A DNA stretch of 64,000 nt from Patiria pectinifera (Eukaryota; Echinodermata; Asteroidea; Valvatida; Asterinidae): assembly GCA_029964075.1 (NCBI GenBank), contig CM057130.1, positions 2,170,001 to 2,234,000 on the forward strand, given 5' to 3'. Every line of letters begins with the position of its first letter. Position 1 is the stretch's first letter. Both the position numbers and the translations under genes were made by a program. Below, piece after piece: positions 1 through 10,019 of this stretch. The notes below the pieces were generated by a model. It had not been told where the DNA came from. It saw only the letters and a program-made list of their open reading frames with translations, and made no database searches.

Positions 1-1
1 C

Positions 2-619
2 TGCTGGGCGCTTCCTGTAACATTTTATGCGGGTTTCATCTTGGTGCAGTCACATTATCAATTTACACAAGATGCCTGGGTCTGCACTCCGGCATACGGC
101 GATCGTTTCTTCTACACACTCGCTGGACTTTTGGTTTTCTTCTTCCCAAGTTTGCTAATCATCGGCATCACGTCAGTCATTGTGCATCGGACTCTGTCAC
201 AGAATGCCCAGCACCGAGAATCGATGCTAGCCATGGTGATGTCACCATCATCATCACCATCGTCACCACCGTCATCACCACCATCACCAGAGAGCGATTC
301 TCTGCAGCCACGGCTTTCAAGACGGGAGGTGAAAATGTTCCGTCTGGTCCGGGTCGTGGCACTGGCGTTTTACATCTGCTGGGTGCCGAACGTGGCAGTA
401 GGACTAGGATACTTGGCAGCCGGTCAGCGCTCCCCGTCAAATCTGGTGTTCTTCTTGTATTGGCTCCACCTGTCCAGCGGCCTCTGTAACTTTGTCATCT
501 ATTTCGTTATGAATACAAACTTTAGGAAGGCTATCACTGAGAAAGCAGTAGTGTGTTGCCACCTTTGTTGCAAGAAACGACGCCAGTGTTACACCGTGGA
601 AAACCGTGAGCGTCAGTGA
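2..619 (+). CDS. Rhodopsin-like (class A) GPCR, 3' part, cut by window edge
   Basis: An open frame of 205 residues enters from the left edge and ends at TGA 617-619; no methionine start lies inside the window. Seen in order: the end of TM4 with a Trp-Ala-Leu-Pro stretch, extracellular loop 2 with Cys (motif WVCTPAYGD), TM5 with the conserved proline (VFFFPSLLII), a Ser/Pro-rich third intracellular loop, TM6 with the CWVP form of the CWxP switch, TM7 with NFVIY in place of NPxxY, and a short basic tail with Cys residues (CCHLCCKK) that could be palmitoylated. TM4 to the tail lie in one exon, as in many echinoderm class A receptors. The family couples to heterotrimeric G proteins at the plasma membrane. 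The ligand is unknown; the motifs fit the peptide-receptor side of the family but do not identify a subfamily. Confidence 0.9.
   Translation, partial: CWALPVTFYAGFILVQSHYQFTQDAWVCTPAYGDRFFYTLAGLLVFFFPSLLIIGITSVIVHRTLSQNAQHRESMLAMVMSPSSSPSSPPSSPPSPESDSLQPRLSRREVKMFRLVRVVALAFYICWVPNVAVGLGYLAAGQRSPSNLVFFLYWLHLSSGLCNFVIYFVMNTNFRKAITEKAVVCCHLCCKKRRQCYTVENRERQ
246..292 (+). repeat. In-frame CATCAC-type trinucleotide repeat in the GPCR loop
   Basis: An imperfect run of TCA/CCA/CCG-type triplets lies inside the receptor coding frame. It encodes a low-complexity Ser/Pro stretch (SPSSSPSSPPSSPP) in the third intracellular loop. The length is in frame and does not disturb TM5 or TM6. Confidence 0.8.
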
Positions 620-1156
620 GAAAACACAATGTCAGTTTATAGTCATAAAGGATAAATATAGGTTATATGAATAGCTTTTGAGGTTTTTTAAATCCTGGTC
701 TAAGAATTAATTCATGGCACACTGTAGTATTAAGCAAACAACTTGGCTTGACTTTTTTTTATTATTAATATAGGTGGATATCTCATCAGTGAACGTGGAC
801 AGTAATGTTGTTTGTTGTTTATTTTGTTTTGAAAAACTTCCAATTTCATTTTTCCTATACGGACAATTTTGAAAGTGGTTGAACATGCCATGCACAAAGA
901 CACAAGGATAAACAAAGACGAGGTCAAACAGAATAGTGTTCTCAAAATGTATTCCGGCTAATATGTCGAATATAGTTCACCAAATATACAAATTCACGAT
1001 ACAAATTGTAAATTGGATATCCAATTGGTCAATAAAATAGTAGCATAGACAGTTCGCCACGTGCAACACAGCGGTTACGTTCCAAACATAATGTTAAATT
1101 CCTTTGATACCTGTCTGGTCGGGTGCACCTTACGGGTATATAAGACCGGTGCGCGC
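620..1156. other. 3' flank of the GPCR gene, AT-rich, no gene seen
   Basis: This probably contains the 3' UTR of the receptor. A GATAAA-like hexamer lies near 650 and an AATAAA near 1032, either of which could serve polyadenylation. No coding exon, TIR or tandem repeat was recognised. Confidence 0.4.
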
Positions 1157-1480
1157 AATACGGGCGATTCACAATGCAGTGCGCCACCAAGAGTTTGCCA
1201 CTGAGTTTGCCCAGTGCATTGTGGGAAATGGTCGACACATTTGCAGCTCGGGACATTAGAAATTGTTAGTTTTTTTCAGTCAGTGGTTTCGTAAGCGTAT
1301 GATTCGAGGATCTGTTTGCCCATTTCTTTTCTTGTTATCAGTATGGTGTTTTTCTGTTAAGGCGGCAGAACACTATGCCCCAATCCATGACATATTAGCT
1401 CAAGTTGTCTATACCGACACTCATTCAAATGGGCCATGTTTTGTCGGTCGATGTTATTTCTCAAACGCCACAGGTCGAAC
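1157..1480 (+). repeat. Left arm of the foldback-type element
   Basis: This contains the outer arm (1157-1196) and inner arm (1446-1480), separated by about 250 bp. On the right side the same two modules are only about 42 bp apart, so one side has an insertion or the other a deletion. Confidence 0.65.
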
Positions 1481-1629
1481 AGAACGATCCGAACAAAGAT
1501 AGATTCTATATCGCTTGAGGGCGCTGTTCTTTTCGCGCGTACTATTAAACTTGCAAAAGTGCTTTGAGAAGTGCAATCCACACGTAGATATTTCCACGCT
1601 CGGTCGGCAAACTGATGATTTTGCCAAAC

Positions 1630-1695
1630 ACGGGTTGCAAAACTATAAAGTCCAACCATTGGTCCAACACTGCAAAAATGAAGAAGAGTTATAAC
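1630..1695 (-). repeat. Dispersed repeat, inverted copy of 11430-11490
   Basis: Read on the minus strand, this matches the plus strand near 11430-11490. Both contain ATAACTCTTCTTC, TTTTTGCAGTGTTGGACC and ATAGTTTTGCA in the same order. It shows that DNA inside the foldback structure also occurs elsewhere in the window. Confidence 0.6.
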
Positions 1696-2090
1696 AGATA
1701 ACCAAATTATTATTTGATTGTTAGAAATACAACATCGTCAACAAAGCTACCACGTGCCTTCAGTTTACTGTGTATTGAGGGCGTTATGAGGACTTTCGTT
1801 TTGGAAATATATGTTGTCAACTGGCACGGCTTAAATTAACGCGTACGCGTCAATGGAGTCGACGCTGCGCCCTATTTAATTAAATGACTCAAAAACGATT
1901 AGACAATAATCATGAACAGGACGTTGTCCGTAACGGAGGGTAGAACTAAATTTGCAAACATATTTTGCCCGGCCGTGTAAATTCGAAAAGCAGGGTGGTG
2001 GGTGCATGATGGTTGGTGGGGGAGGGGGGGCTCGACACTAGCTGAGTCTTGGGAGCGATCCTCACCATGTACACAGATTGTGTACTGTGC

Positions 2091-2716
2091 CGTTTGAGAT
2101 GGTTTTTATAAATGGTTTATATATGCATGTATACAGGCTAAATCGACCTGTGGCGTTTGAGATGGTTTTTCGTACATGCTAAATCGACCTGTGGCGTTTG
2201 AGATGGTTTTTTACATGCTAAATCGACCTGTGGCGTTTGAGATGCTTTTTGTACATGCTAAATCGACCTGTGGCGTTTGAGATGGTTATTTTGTACGTGG
2301 CTTATATGCATGTACAGGCTAAATCGACCTGTGGCGTTTGAGATGGTTTTTGTACATGGTTTATATGCATGTTCATGCTAAATCGACCTGTGGCGTTTGA
2401 GATGCTTTTTGTACATACAGGCTAAATCTACCTGTGGTGTTTGAGATGGTTATTTTGTACGTGGCTTATATGCATGTATAGACAAATTCGACCTGTAGCG
2501 TTTGAGATGGCTTTTGAACATGGATGCATGTACAGGCTAAATCGACCTGTGGCGTTTGAGATGGTTTTTGTACATGGTTTATATGCATGTATAGGCAAAA
2601 TCGACCGGTGGCGTTTGAGATGTTTGTACGTGGCTTATATGCATGTACAGGCTAAATCGACCTGTGGCGTTTGAGATGCTTTTTGTACATGGTTTATATG
2701 CATGTATAGGCAAAAT
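2091..2716 (+). repeat. Tandem array, 12 units of a 37-62 bp repeat
   Basis: Twelve copies of a unit starting GGCGTTTGAGATGG were counted, at about 2091, 2153, 2193, 2233, 2273, 2333, 2393, 2438, 2498, 2551, 2611 and 2668. The full unit is about 58-62 bp and continues with TTATATGCATGTACAGGC and AAATCGACCTGT. Short units lack the TTATATGCATG block. The array is the reverse complement of the one at 4704-5574. Short open frames through it are by-products of the repeat. Confidence 0.95.
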
Positions 2717-2719
2717 CTC

Positions 2720-4030
2720 ATTTATTAATTTTTTTGTAGGAAGGGTGAGGGACAATCTGCACAGTTGTCACCCACACAAGAAGAATGTTATTTAGATTAA
2801 GGTTATTAATTACTTAAGTTTGTACAATCTGTCCTGAATGAGCATATCTTGTTTATTTTCAACTGACAAAACGCGTGCTTTATGAGCACCTATACATCAC
2901 AGACCGATTATACATGTCAAAAGTCTCATCAAATTGAAGGACCCACTTTCTGTTTGCAAACTTTTTTCAGAGAAACTATATTCATGTTTCCCTATTTGGA
3001 AGCTTTGAGAGGCAACATTTTGGTTTCAGCTGAAACCGTCTTACCGTTTTTATTATTTTGAATATAGTTTTAAGGACTTTTGTTTTGATTTGCTCCAAAC
3101 ATTACCTGAAAACCACCAATAAACCCCAACGGCCCATCCGCTTCCTTTTTTGAGGCTGCATCAAACTTTTATTCCTTTTTTTTTGTTTGGTTTTAAATAT
3201 CAAGCTTAACTTTTTAAAAAGATATTTCAGAAGCACAGATGCTCCACTAGATGCCACGCACTTCTATTATTGTTGAAAACATGTTACCCTGAGACTCTGA
3301 TCTGGCTGGGGTTTACCAATCGATGTTCATGTAGCAAATACATAACATTCGATCTTAAATTTAAAACTTGATCATTTCATGTTGGACAAAACTGTAATAA
3401 CGATATTTTGGCATCCCGATGAGAAATAACAAAGTTCTGATCATCTAGCAAGCACCTTCGGCTGAGTCGATGCGGGTCTTGTTTTTGACACAGATCATTC
3501 TTGCAAACCCCGACCATGCCCCGACGGATAGGTGGTGTGAGATCCTGTGAGTGCATGCAGTGTTCGATCGTGGGTCGTGTTCCCGCCGTTCGAGCGAGAG
3601 AACAATTAAAATACTCGCGTCAAGAACAAGAAAAGACCGCCCGAACCATCTCAAACGCCACAGGTCGATCGATCTAAGTCAATAGAGGGTGCTGTTTCTT
3701 ATGTTTTTCCTCATATAGGATTTTCGGCATTTTTATCCCAGATTTTCTCATTCCCAAACAAACTGTGGGTCGGGGAACCAATTTTTTTTCGAAAGTGTAC
3801 ACCATAATCTACATGTCTGTGCAGTTTTATAAATTTCGGGGAACCAGACCGCGTGGCGAGCGGAAAAATGGCCTTGTCCCACGGACTATATGGTTTGTGT
3901 TACACAAACCATCTCAAACGCCACATCATCGATATATATCTATGTGTATACCCCCGCTTATATCAAAATAGCTTTTGTACCTTTTTCTCCACTTTTCAGT
4001 GCTATTAGAATGTTAAAAAAAAACTCGAAT
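2720..4030. other. Central part of the foldback structure, no gene recognised
   Basis: AT-rich DNA with short frames only. Two isolated copies of the array core (CTCAAACGCCACA) occur near 3650 and 3910. No TIR of another family or coding domain was recognised. Confidence 0.5.
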
Positions 4031-4059
4031 GATTAGCATTTTCCTCCTCCTCACTAAAA

Positions 4060-4150
4060 AGCGGAGCCGGGGGGGGGGGATTATTCCATAGCCCACCCCC
4101 TTGTCAAAAAGTGTGGGGGTATAATACCCCCAGGATTTTCGCCCTTGAAT
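4060..4150 (-). repeat. G-run/TATA/C-run dispersed repeat, copy 1
   Basis: On the minus strand this reads CCTGGGGGTATTATACCCCC followed by ACACTTTTTGACAAGGGGG. The same layout (C/G runs around a TATA core, then CACTTTTTGAC-like bases, then a further G run) appears at 9955-10015, 11995-12065 and 26815-26890. Confidence 0.5.
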
Positions 4151-4703
4151 TGGGCTTTCCGTCCTAGATTTTGAAAGTGCTCCATGCAGACCTTCATTTT
4201 CAAAAAAGTTCCCGACAATTGTTGTTCCGGCTTTTTTTATACTCATAAGCTAAATCTCTAATCGTCTGCGCAATGGTAACAACCACAAATAAACAACATG
4301 GTAATTGTACTTTGTCTATACTTCTGAACTTTTATTGACAAAGAAATCGATGAAAATGTCTTGAAGTAATAAAAACTCCTTTTTGTAAAAAAAAATAATA
4401 TTGCTACGGTAATGAAATTCAATGTTATCGTCGGAATTTACCTAAATACCAAAAGTAATATACCTATTTGAAGTAGTCTGTGGCGGTTCACAAACGAGCA
4501 GCCTCATACAACTGCATACATGCTAAACATTCAGTTTTTTCTTAATAATTTGTTTTGGGGGCTTGGGGCCCCCCCCCCCCCCCCCGAGAGGAAGTTGTCA
4601 ATTTGTTTTTTTAGTTTTGGTGTTTTTTTTTTATAATTTCCCCCCCCCCCTCGATTTGACCTTGGTGATATGTATCTGTCCTTTTTTTCGAGTTGTAGTA
4701 TAC

Positions 4704-5574
4704 ATCTCATAACGCCACAGGTCGATTTAGCCTGTACATGCATATTATAAACTATGTACAAAAACCATCTCAAACGCCACAGGTCGATTTAGCCTGTACA
4801 TGCATATAAGCCACGTACAAAATAACCATCTCAAACGCCACAGGTCGATTTAGCATGTATAAAAACCATCTCAAACGCCACAGGTCGATTTAGCCTGTAC
4901 ATGCATATAAACCATGTACAAAAACCATCTCAAACGCCACAGGTCGAATTTGCCTATACATGCATATATAAACCATAAACAAAAACCCATCTCAAACGCA
5001 CAGGTCGATTTAGCCTGTACATGCATATTATAAACTATGTACAAAAACCATCTCAAACGCCACAGGTCGATTTAGCCTGTACATGCATATAAACCATGTA
5101 CAAAAACCATCTCAAACGCCACAGGTCGATTTAGCCTGTACATGCATATAAGCCACGTACAAAATAACCATCTCAAACGCCACAGGTCGATTTAGCCTGT
5201 ATATGCATATAAACTATGTACAAAAACCATCTCAAACGCCACAGGTCGATTTAGCCTGTATATGCATATAAACTATGTACAAAAACCATCTCAAACGCCA
5301 CAGGTCGATTTTGCCTGTACATGCATTAAAACATGTACAAAAACCATCTCAAACGCCACAGCTGGTCGATGAGCCTGAACATGCATATAAACCATGTACA
5401 AAATGCATCTCAAACGCCACAGGTCGATTTATTAACCATGTGCAAAAACCATCTCAAACGCCACAGGTCGATGAGCCTGAACATGCATATAAACCATGTA
5501 CAAAATGCATCTCAAACGCCACAGGTCGATTTATTAACCATGTGCAAAAACCATCTCAAACGCCACAGGTCGAT
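4704..5574 (-). repeat. Tandem array, 16 units, inverted relative to 2091-2716
   Basis: Sixteen copies of CATCTCAAACGCCACAGGTC were counted, with most spaced 58-62 bp. The last part (about 5368-5573) shows a higher-order pattern: a 103-bp dimer of one long and one short unit present twice in near-identical form. Overlapping short frames in this stretch are repeat by-products, not genes. Confidence 0.95.
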
Positions 5575-6045
5575 GCACTCCGTATGCAGATTTATTCCGC
5601 GGCAAGTGCCAAACACAGGTCGACTTATTCGTTATAACTCCACGGAAATACATGAAAAGATCCAGGAACAAATAAACCACTGAAGAAGGACCCGGTCCGA
5701 ACGCTTTAGAATTATTTTGGTAAGCACTACTTTGCCGGAAATTTTCTATACCTCCATATAAATTGCATGAAATATTGATAATATGCACTTAATTCAGACG
5801 TAACTAATAATACAAATTAAAGCATGATAAATTTGGCAAAAAACACGTAAAACATTCCAAAATTGTAATCAGCCTGTACATAATAAAGAAAAACACACAA
5901 CAAACTTTTTTTATAACGAAACACTTCCAGGCTAAATTATCAACGCTAAGCCACTGAATGACTTGATCAAGTCTAAACCAGCCTCGCACGGCGCCCTCGT
6001 GTGGTACGAAACCCATTTTTCTTCGGATCTTTCTGCTGATGCAGC

Positions 6046-6162
6046 GTTCGACCTGTGGCGTTTGAGAAATAACATCGACCTGTTTTGTCGACCGTAAACT
6101 TGAAAAACGGACTCTCCGTTGTAAACTCTTGGTGGCGCACTGCATTGTGAATCGCCCGAATT
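6046..6162 (-). repeat. Right arm of the foldback-type element
   Basis: This holds the inner arm (6046-6080) and the outer arm (6123-6162), both inverted matches of the left arm. The inner arms are identical over 35 bp; the outer arms differ at one of 40 positions. Confidence 0.7.
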
Positions 6163-6252
6163 GGGCGTTGGTCATTCTTTCTCCATCTTTTTTTGTCTGT
6201 TTGCTGTGTGCTCTCCTCCAGCCTCGCGCCTGCACTAGTCTTATAATTTGAA

Positions 6253-6620
6253 AGTGTCACCTAATATTATATGTATCTGCTTTTATTTATTTACTCTTGG
6301 TTTATCTTTGTACATCGTTATTGTGTGTATTATCAAACTAAAATCTGGGAGGCGCCCCGAATTCTGTCTTGCTCACCGTCTGTTTTCTTTGGTTGTTCTT
6401 TTAATTAGTAGCACCACGCCACGCCCCGGCCTGCTCGGCTTTGTTACAACATTTACAAGAATCGCTCAAATGTCGTTGATCAAAATACTAAAAGAGCCAA
6501 TTAAAAATTATTGAATTGTAAGTGTCACCCAATATTATATGTATCTGCTTTTATTTATTTACTCTTGGTTTATCTTTGTACATAGTTATTGTGTGTATTA
6601 TCAAACTAAAATCTGGGAGG
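6253..6620 (+). repeat. 100-bp direct duplication (6253-6352 and 6521-6620)
   Basis: The two 100-bp blocks, both starting AGTGTCACC and ending AAATCTGGGAGG, differ at only about two positions. They are separated by 168 bp of unrelated sequence. The near-identity points to a recent duplication. Confidence 0.9.
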
Positions 6621-6719
6621 TTATTTCAATGATTGCACTTATTCGATTTTTACAGATGCATGTAGGGCCTATACTCCAGTCAATTATTTGCAATCTAGAG
6701 TCATACTCTGAACATTCTC

Positions 6720-7360
6720 AACCAATTTATTCCTAATTCTTCCAATCCTTCAAATTGTCAAATATCTTATCCGTCACTTTTTCAAATCTCTAATTCTTCA
6801 ATGCGTTAAACATGTAATTTTCAATTTGTCACATCTCTAATTCCTCAATTTTTCCATAATCTTAATCTATCCTCAAATTGCACAACTCGCTTATCAAATT
6901 CAACCAATCAATTGATCAATCAATACATAACACACTTTCTTTTGATCGGATAAAATCTCCAAATCCATTTTCTTAAATTTCAACACTACTTAATAGCTGT
7001 CTCTATATTTATTCTGTTTTATTTCAAATTACAAGTCCTCTGGTTTTGTATTAATTTCACTTCTTCCTAGAAACAAAAAAAAACGTTCTTGTTTCTGTTA
7101 ATATTCACTTCTTTCTAAATTGCAAACTCTTCTGTTTTTCCAACTTCAATTCTTCAACTCTTCTGTTTCTGTATTAAATTCACTTCTTTCTAAATCACAA
7201 ACTCTTCTCTTTAAATTCATTCTTTCTAAATTGCAAACTCTTTTGTTTTTCCAACTTCAATTCTGTCTAAACTCTCAAACTCTTCTGTATCTATATTAAC
7301 TTCACTTCTTTCTAAATTGCTAAACTTAAATCTTATAATTTAATACAAAGAATAATAAGA
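6720..7360. other. CT/AT-rich low-complexity stretch
   Basis: Imperfect recurrence of CTTCTTTCTAAATTGCAAAC and TTTTCCAACTTCAATTCT, without a fixed period. No gene was recognised. Confidence 0.6.
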
Positions 7361-7464
7361 ATAATATTCTGAAAAATCGAGCACGTGTTCTTTCTTGCTA
7401 TGCCAATTTTCAAATGATTGATTTCAACAATTAATTCTTATTTACACATTGCTTTACGCTCACA

Positions 7465-7770
7465 TTTACACTAAAAAATAACCAAATGTGTGCAGTTAAA
7501 AACTATTCATCCAACGCAATTCAATTTTCCACCAACTTATATTTACAACTTTAATTTCACACTCAAAAGTTAAACAAATTGTAGTAGTTCGCTACAAATG
7601 AATGAAATTCAGCCGATTTACACTAAAAACAATAACAAAATGTGTGTAGTTCAAACTATTCATCCAATGAAATTCAATTTCCCACCAACTTATATTTACA
7701 ACTTTAATTTCACACTCAAAAGTTAAACAAATTGATGTACTTCCCTACAAATGAATGAAATTCAGCCGAT
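7465..7770 (+). repeat. Tandem duplication, two copies of about 152 bp
   Basis: Copy 1 is 7465-7616 and copy 2 is 7617-7770. Both start TTTACACTAAAAA and end AATGAAATTCAGCCGAT. They are adjacent and differ by a few substitutions and small indels. Confidence 0.9.
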
Positions 7771-8220
7771 GGTTTTCTGCTAGTCCAGTGAACTGCAGCA
7801 CTTAAATCCACCCATCGTGTGGAGGAAGCTAGGAGTCCCTGGTAGAAGGTTCACTGTCCAAAGAAGTTAAAAAGGAGGCCCACTCTTCAGAGTAGTGATA
7901 GCCCGGCCTCGGGGTTCCCCGGCCTCGACCCTTGTGTCATGGTTATAGCATTCAATAAAATTTCTTGAACTAGCTATCCAACTCATTGTAGATAGACCGA
8001 CCACAATGGGAATTTCGGTTACCAGTTTTAACAATTAAATCCTTGCTAAGAACGGGAAATAGACCTACTCTAGCACACTGGAATATACTATGGTTTCGAA
8101 ATTCAATTTCAATAGCTGACATCACGATATACTCTAACAAAAAAACAAACCGCATCCTTACCAAAATAAAGCAGATGTCTTTGTTAATGCAATAGATTGT
8201 CAATTTCTAGTTGTTAAGAG
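7771..8220. other. 3' flank of the lectin gene, no gene seen
   Basis: A GC-rich patch (about 7895-7935, CGGCCTCGGGGTTCCCC) precedes AATAAA on the plus strand at about 7954. This could be the end of an old retroelement, but no frame supports it. On the minus strand no exact AATAAA was found before 7950 for the lectin transcript. Confidence 0.35.
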
Positions 8221-8952
8221 TCAGTCAAGTTTGTAGTTCGCACAGCTCTCCACGGTAGCCACAAACTTGTCAGCATCAACCTGGGAGATGGTGACATTGT
8301 TGAGATGGCACATCTTCCCTGACAGGTTGAAGGAGCGGCAGTTGGGATCCTTGCAGCAGGCCATGCAGCATTGTATCGGGTGCTTGATCTTGGTAACCAT
8401 GTAGGCGTGGCCCAGTAGGCAGTAGGGTGTGGTCGTCAGGTCAGCATCTTGCTTGCTCACAGCTTGGCAACGAATAGGACCACACAGGTTCTGTAGTTGT
8501 TTCTCATACATAAATCGAATCTCCTTTGAGCAAGGAAATTCAAAAGATTCTGAAGTAAAGGGACTCAGGGCTACGCATGTCTGTTCATTGTTGATCATTG
8601 CAAGCTGCTGTTGGCTATCATCAGAGCACGCTCGCCTCCCATGTATCTCCTTACAGCCCAGCCAGAGCCGTCTGCCATTTAAAGTGTATCCAGGAAATGC
8701 TTGCTGCATTATTTCTCCTACAAAGTCGCTCTCTGCCTTGGAGTTAACTACCAGCAGCTGAGCCTTGAGACTTTCACATGTCTTGTAAGCCTCAATCCAC
8801 GCGACTTTGTCTTTAATAAACGTGATGTAACAAGAATGATTATGGTATGTCCATCCTTGCGGGCAGCTCAAGCAGATAGCATCAGTGTTGAAAACAGCAA
8901 CCATCAGAGCAAGCCATCCTCCAAACAGAATGCTTGGCATCTCCAGATCCAT
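8221..8952 (-). CDS. Secreted C-type lectin domain + PAN/apple-like protein
   Basis: This 243-residue single-exon protein starts at ATG 8952-8950, chosen because it has A at -3 and G at +4 and is followed directly by a hydrophobic signal peptide (residues 1-27 about, core LFGGWLALMVAVF). The open frame runs further upstream but without another ATG. Residues 30-157 form a C-type lectin-like domain: CPQGW, then C-Y, W-EAYKTC, AQLLVVNS, WLGC, and a CVALS...FEFPC pair. Residues 178-237 resemble a PAN/apple domain, with six or more Cys (CCMACC, NCRSF, MCHL). The usual EPN/QPD and WND calcium and sugar ligands are not visible, and Tyr149 replaces the Cys of the usual FxCEK motif. The protein is probably secreted, with a role in recognition or adhesion; the substrate cannot be read. 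No other TM segment is seen. Confidence 0.88.
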   Translation of the reverse strand: MDLEMPSILFGGWLALMVAVFNTDAICLSCPQGWTYHNHSCYITFIKDKVAWIEAYKTCESLKAQLLVVNSKAESDFVGEIMQQAFPGYTLNGRRLWLGCKEIHGRRACSDDSQQQLAMINNEQTCVALSPFTSESFEFPCSKEIRFMYEKQLQNLCGPIRCQAVSKQDADLTTTPYCLLGHAYMVTKIKHPIQCCMACCKDPNCRSFNLSGKMCHLNNVTISQVDADKFVATVESCANYKLD

Positions 8953-9588
8953 TATGAGTAAATCCTTGCAGGCAGTCTGCAATGGTAACTCAATCTGCAG
9001 GAGCTCTAACTACTTACTTGTGAGCAGGATTGAGCTGTGTTTCTGTCTGCATCCAATCATTCAACAATATGAAGTCTTTCCTGAGTGTGCCAGTTACTAT
9101 ATAATTTCGAGACTGATCACTCTAATTGATAGTAAGAGTGACATGATGTTATTGTCATTATTGTTTCACTGTCATTATGGCAGTCATATTTAGGTTGTTG
9201 TTTTGGTCTTGAGCAACCTGACAGTCAGGTCATGAAAAATAAATACTGAAATTTAGGATTTCATCATCCACAGAAGTTAGGAAATAATTCTTCATTAAAC
9301 TAACAACTCTCACGTCTAACAAAATGTGTGGAGCTAAGACTGACTGCCACGTCAACACAATTCCTCCTATCAGCAAAAGCTGCTCTGCATCTGTATTGCA
9401 AAGTTGGCATGGAAACCTGTTCATCAGTTTTCATTTTTTAATTAAACACAGACCGCAGACTGGAGACTCATGCACACAATCTATGGAGTCGCAGATTTTA
9501 ATAAAATGTAGGTTAGTTACGCGTCAAATACTTTTGTCAAGTAATGCAGTGCCAGGATCCACTCACTACAGTGATGTAGTATGGGCAT
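8953..9588 (-). other. Upstream region of the lectin gene
   Basis: Presumed promoter and 5' UTR on the minus strand. The only TATA-like word is ATTATATAG at about 9098-9106, some 150 bp before the start codon, which is weak evidence. Otherwise no repeat or gene was recognised. Confidence 0.3.
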
Positions 9589-9689
9589 GGGGGGGGGTAA
9601 AAAGTTCGTGAAAAGGGCACTCGCACATCCGGGCTGAATTGTAGACAGGTTTTTTCTCCTGTTCCTTGGCCTCCGTCAAATAAAGAAAG

Positions 9690-9955
9690 TGGGGGAGGGC
9701 TGGTACCATCTTACTATGGGGGAGCTGTACCGCTGTTCAAACTGCACGATCATGGACGCTATCGGACAATAGGTGGCGCTTTTCCAGGCGGCACAATTGC
9801 TGACGTTCGCGCGAAATTCCAAAAAAGAGCACTCGTAAAAGGTCGCTCGCAAAAAAAATGGACACTTATTGAAAAAATAAAGGGCACTTTTCACAACAAT
9901 GGGGGCATGCTGGTGGAAAAAAAAGGCACTTGTGTACAAAAGGGCAGTCTTTACA
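9690..9955 (+). repeat. Dispersed repeat, copy 1 of a direct pair
   Basis: This matches 11510-11730 in order. Shared words are ACCATCTT-CTATGGGG, GCTGTTCAAA, CGGACAATAGGTGGCGCT, GGCACAATT, and later ACTCGTG/AAAAGGCA blocks. Copies are clearly diverged, so the family is old. No coding frame. Confidence 0.75.
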
Positions 9956-10015
9956 AAATATTGTGGGTGGGTGGGGGGGGGGGGTTAAATACCTCCCCCC
10001 CCCACTAAATGTTGA
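9955..10015 (+). repeat. G-run/C-run dispersed repeat, copy 2
   Basis: Reads G-run, TTAAATACC, C-run, then ACTAAATGTTGAC. It has the same arrangement as the copies at 4060, 11995 and 26815. Confidence 0.4.
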
Positions 10016-10019
10016 CTAA

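Larger units (their letters stand above)
1157..6162. mobile_element. Foldback-type composite repeat element with inverted tandem arrays
   Basis: The interval is palindromic in layout. From outside to inside, each side has an outer arm (1157-1196 and 6123-6162, 40 bp, one mismatch, inverted), an inner arm (1446-1480 and 6046-6080, 35 bp, identical, inverted) and a tandem array (2091-2716 and 4704-5574, inverted). The inner arm itself contains the array core, CAAACGCCACAGGTCGA. Single stray copies of the core also lie at about 3648 and 3908 in the middle. Arms made of tandem repeats are the known hallmark of foldback (FB/TU) elements, and TU elements were described in sea urchin. No transposase-like frame was recognised. 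The outer limits are minimum limits, since no target duplication was found. Confidence 0.55.

Noticed and set aside
2091..5574. Regular repeat arrays that might be taken for a CRISPR
   Set aside because: The units are 37-62 bp, degenerate and contiguous without unique spacers, they occur as an inverted pair, and the context is clearly eukaryotic.
5275..5683. Frames of 116-120 codons through the right array
   Set aside because: They merely read through tandem repeats (period near a multiple of three) and show the repeated units, with no domain.
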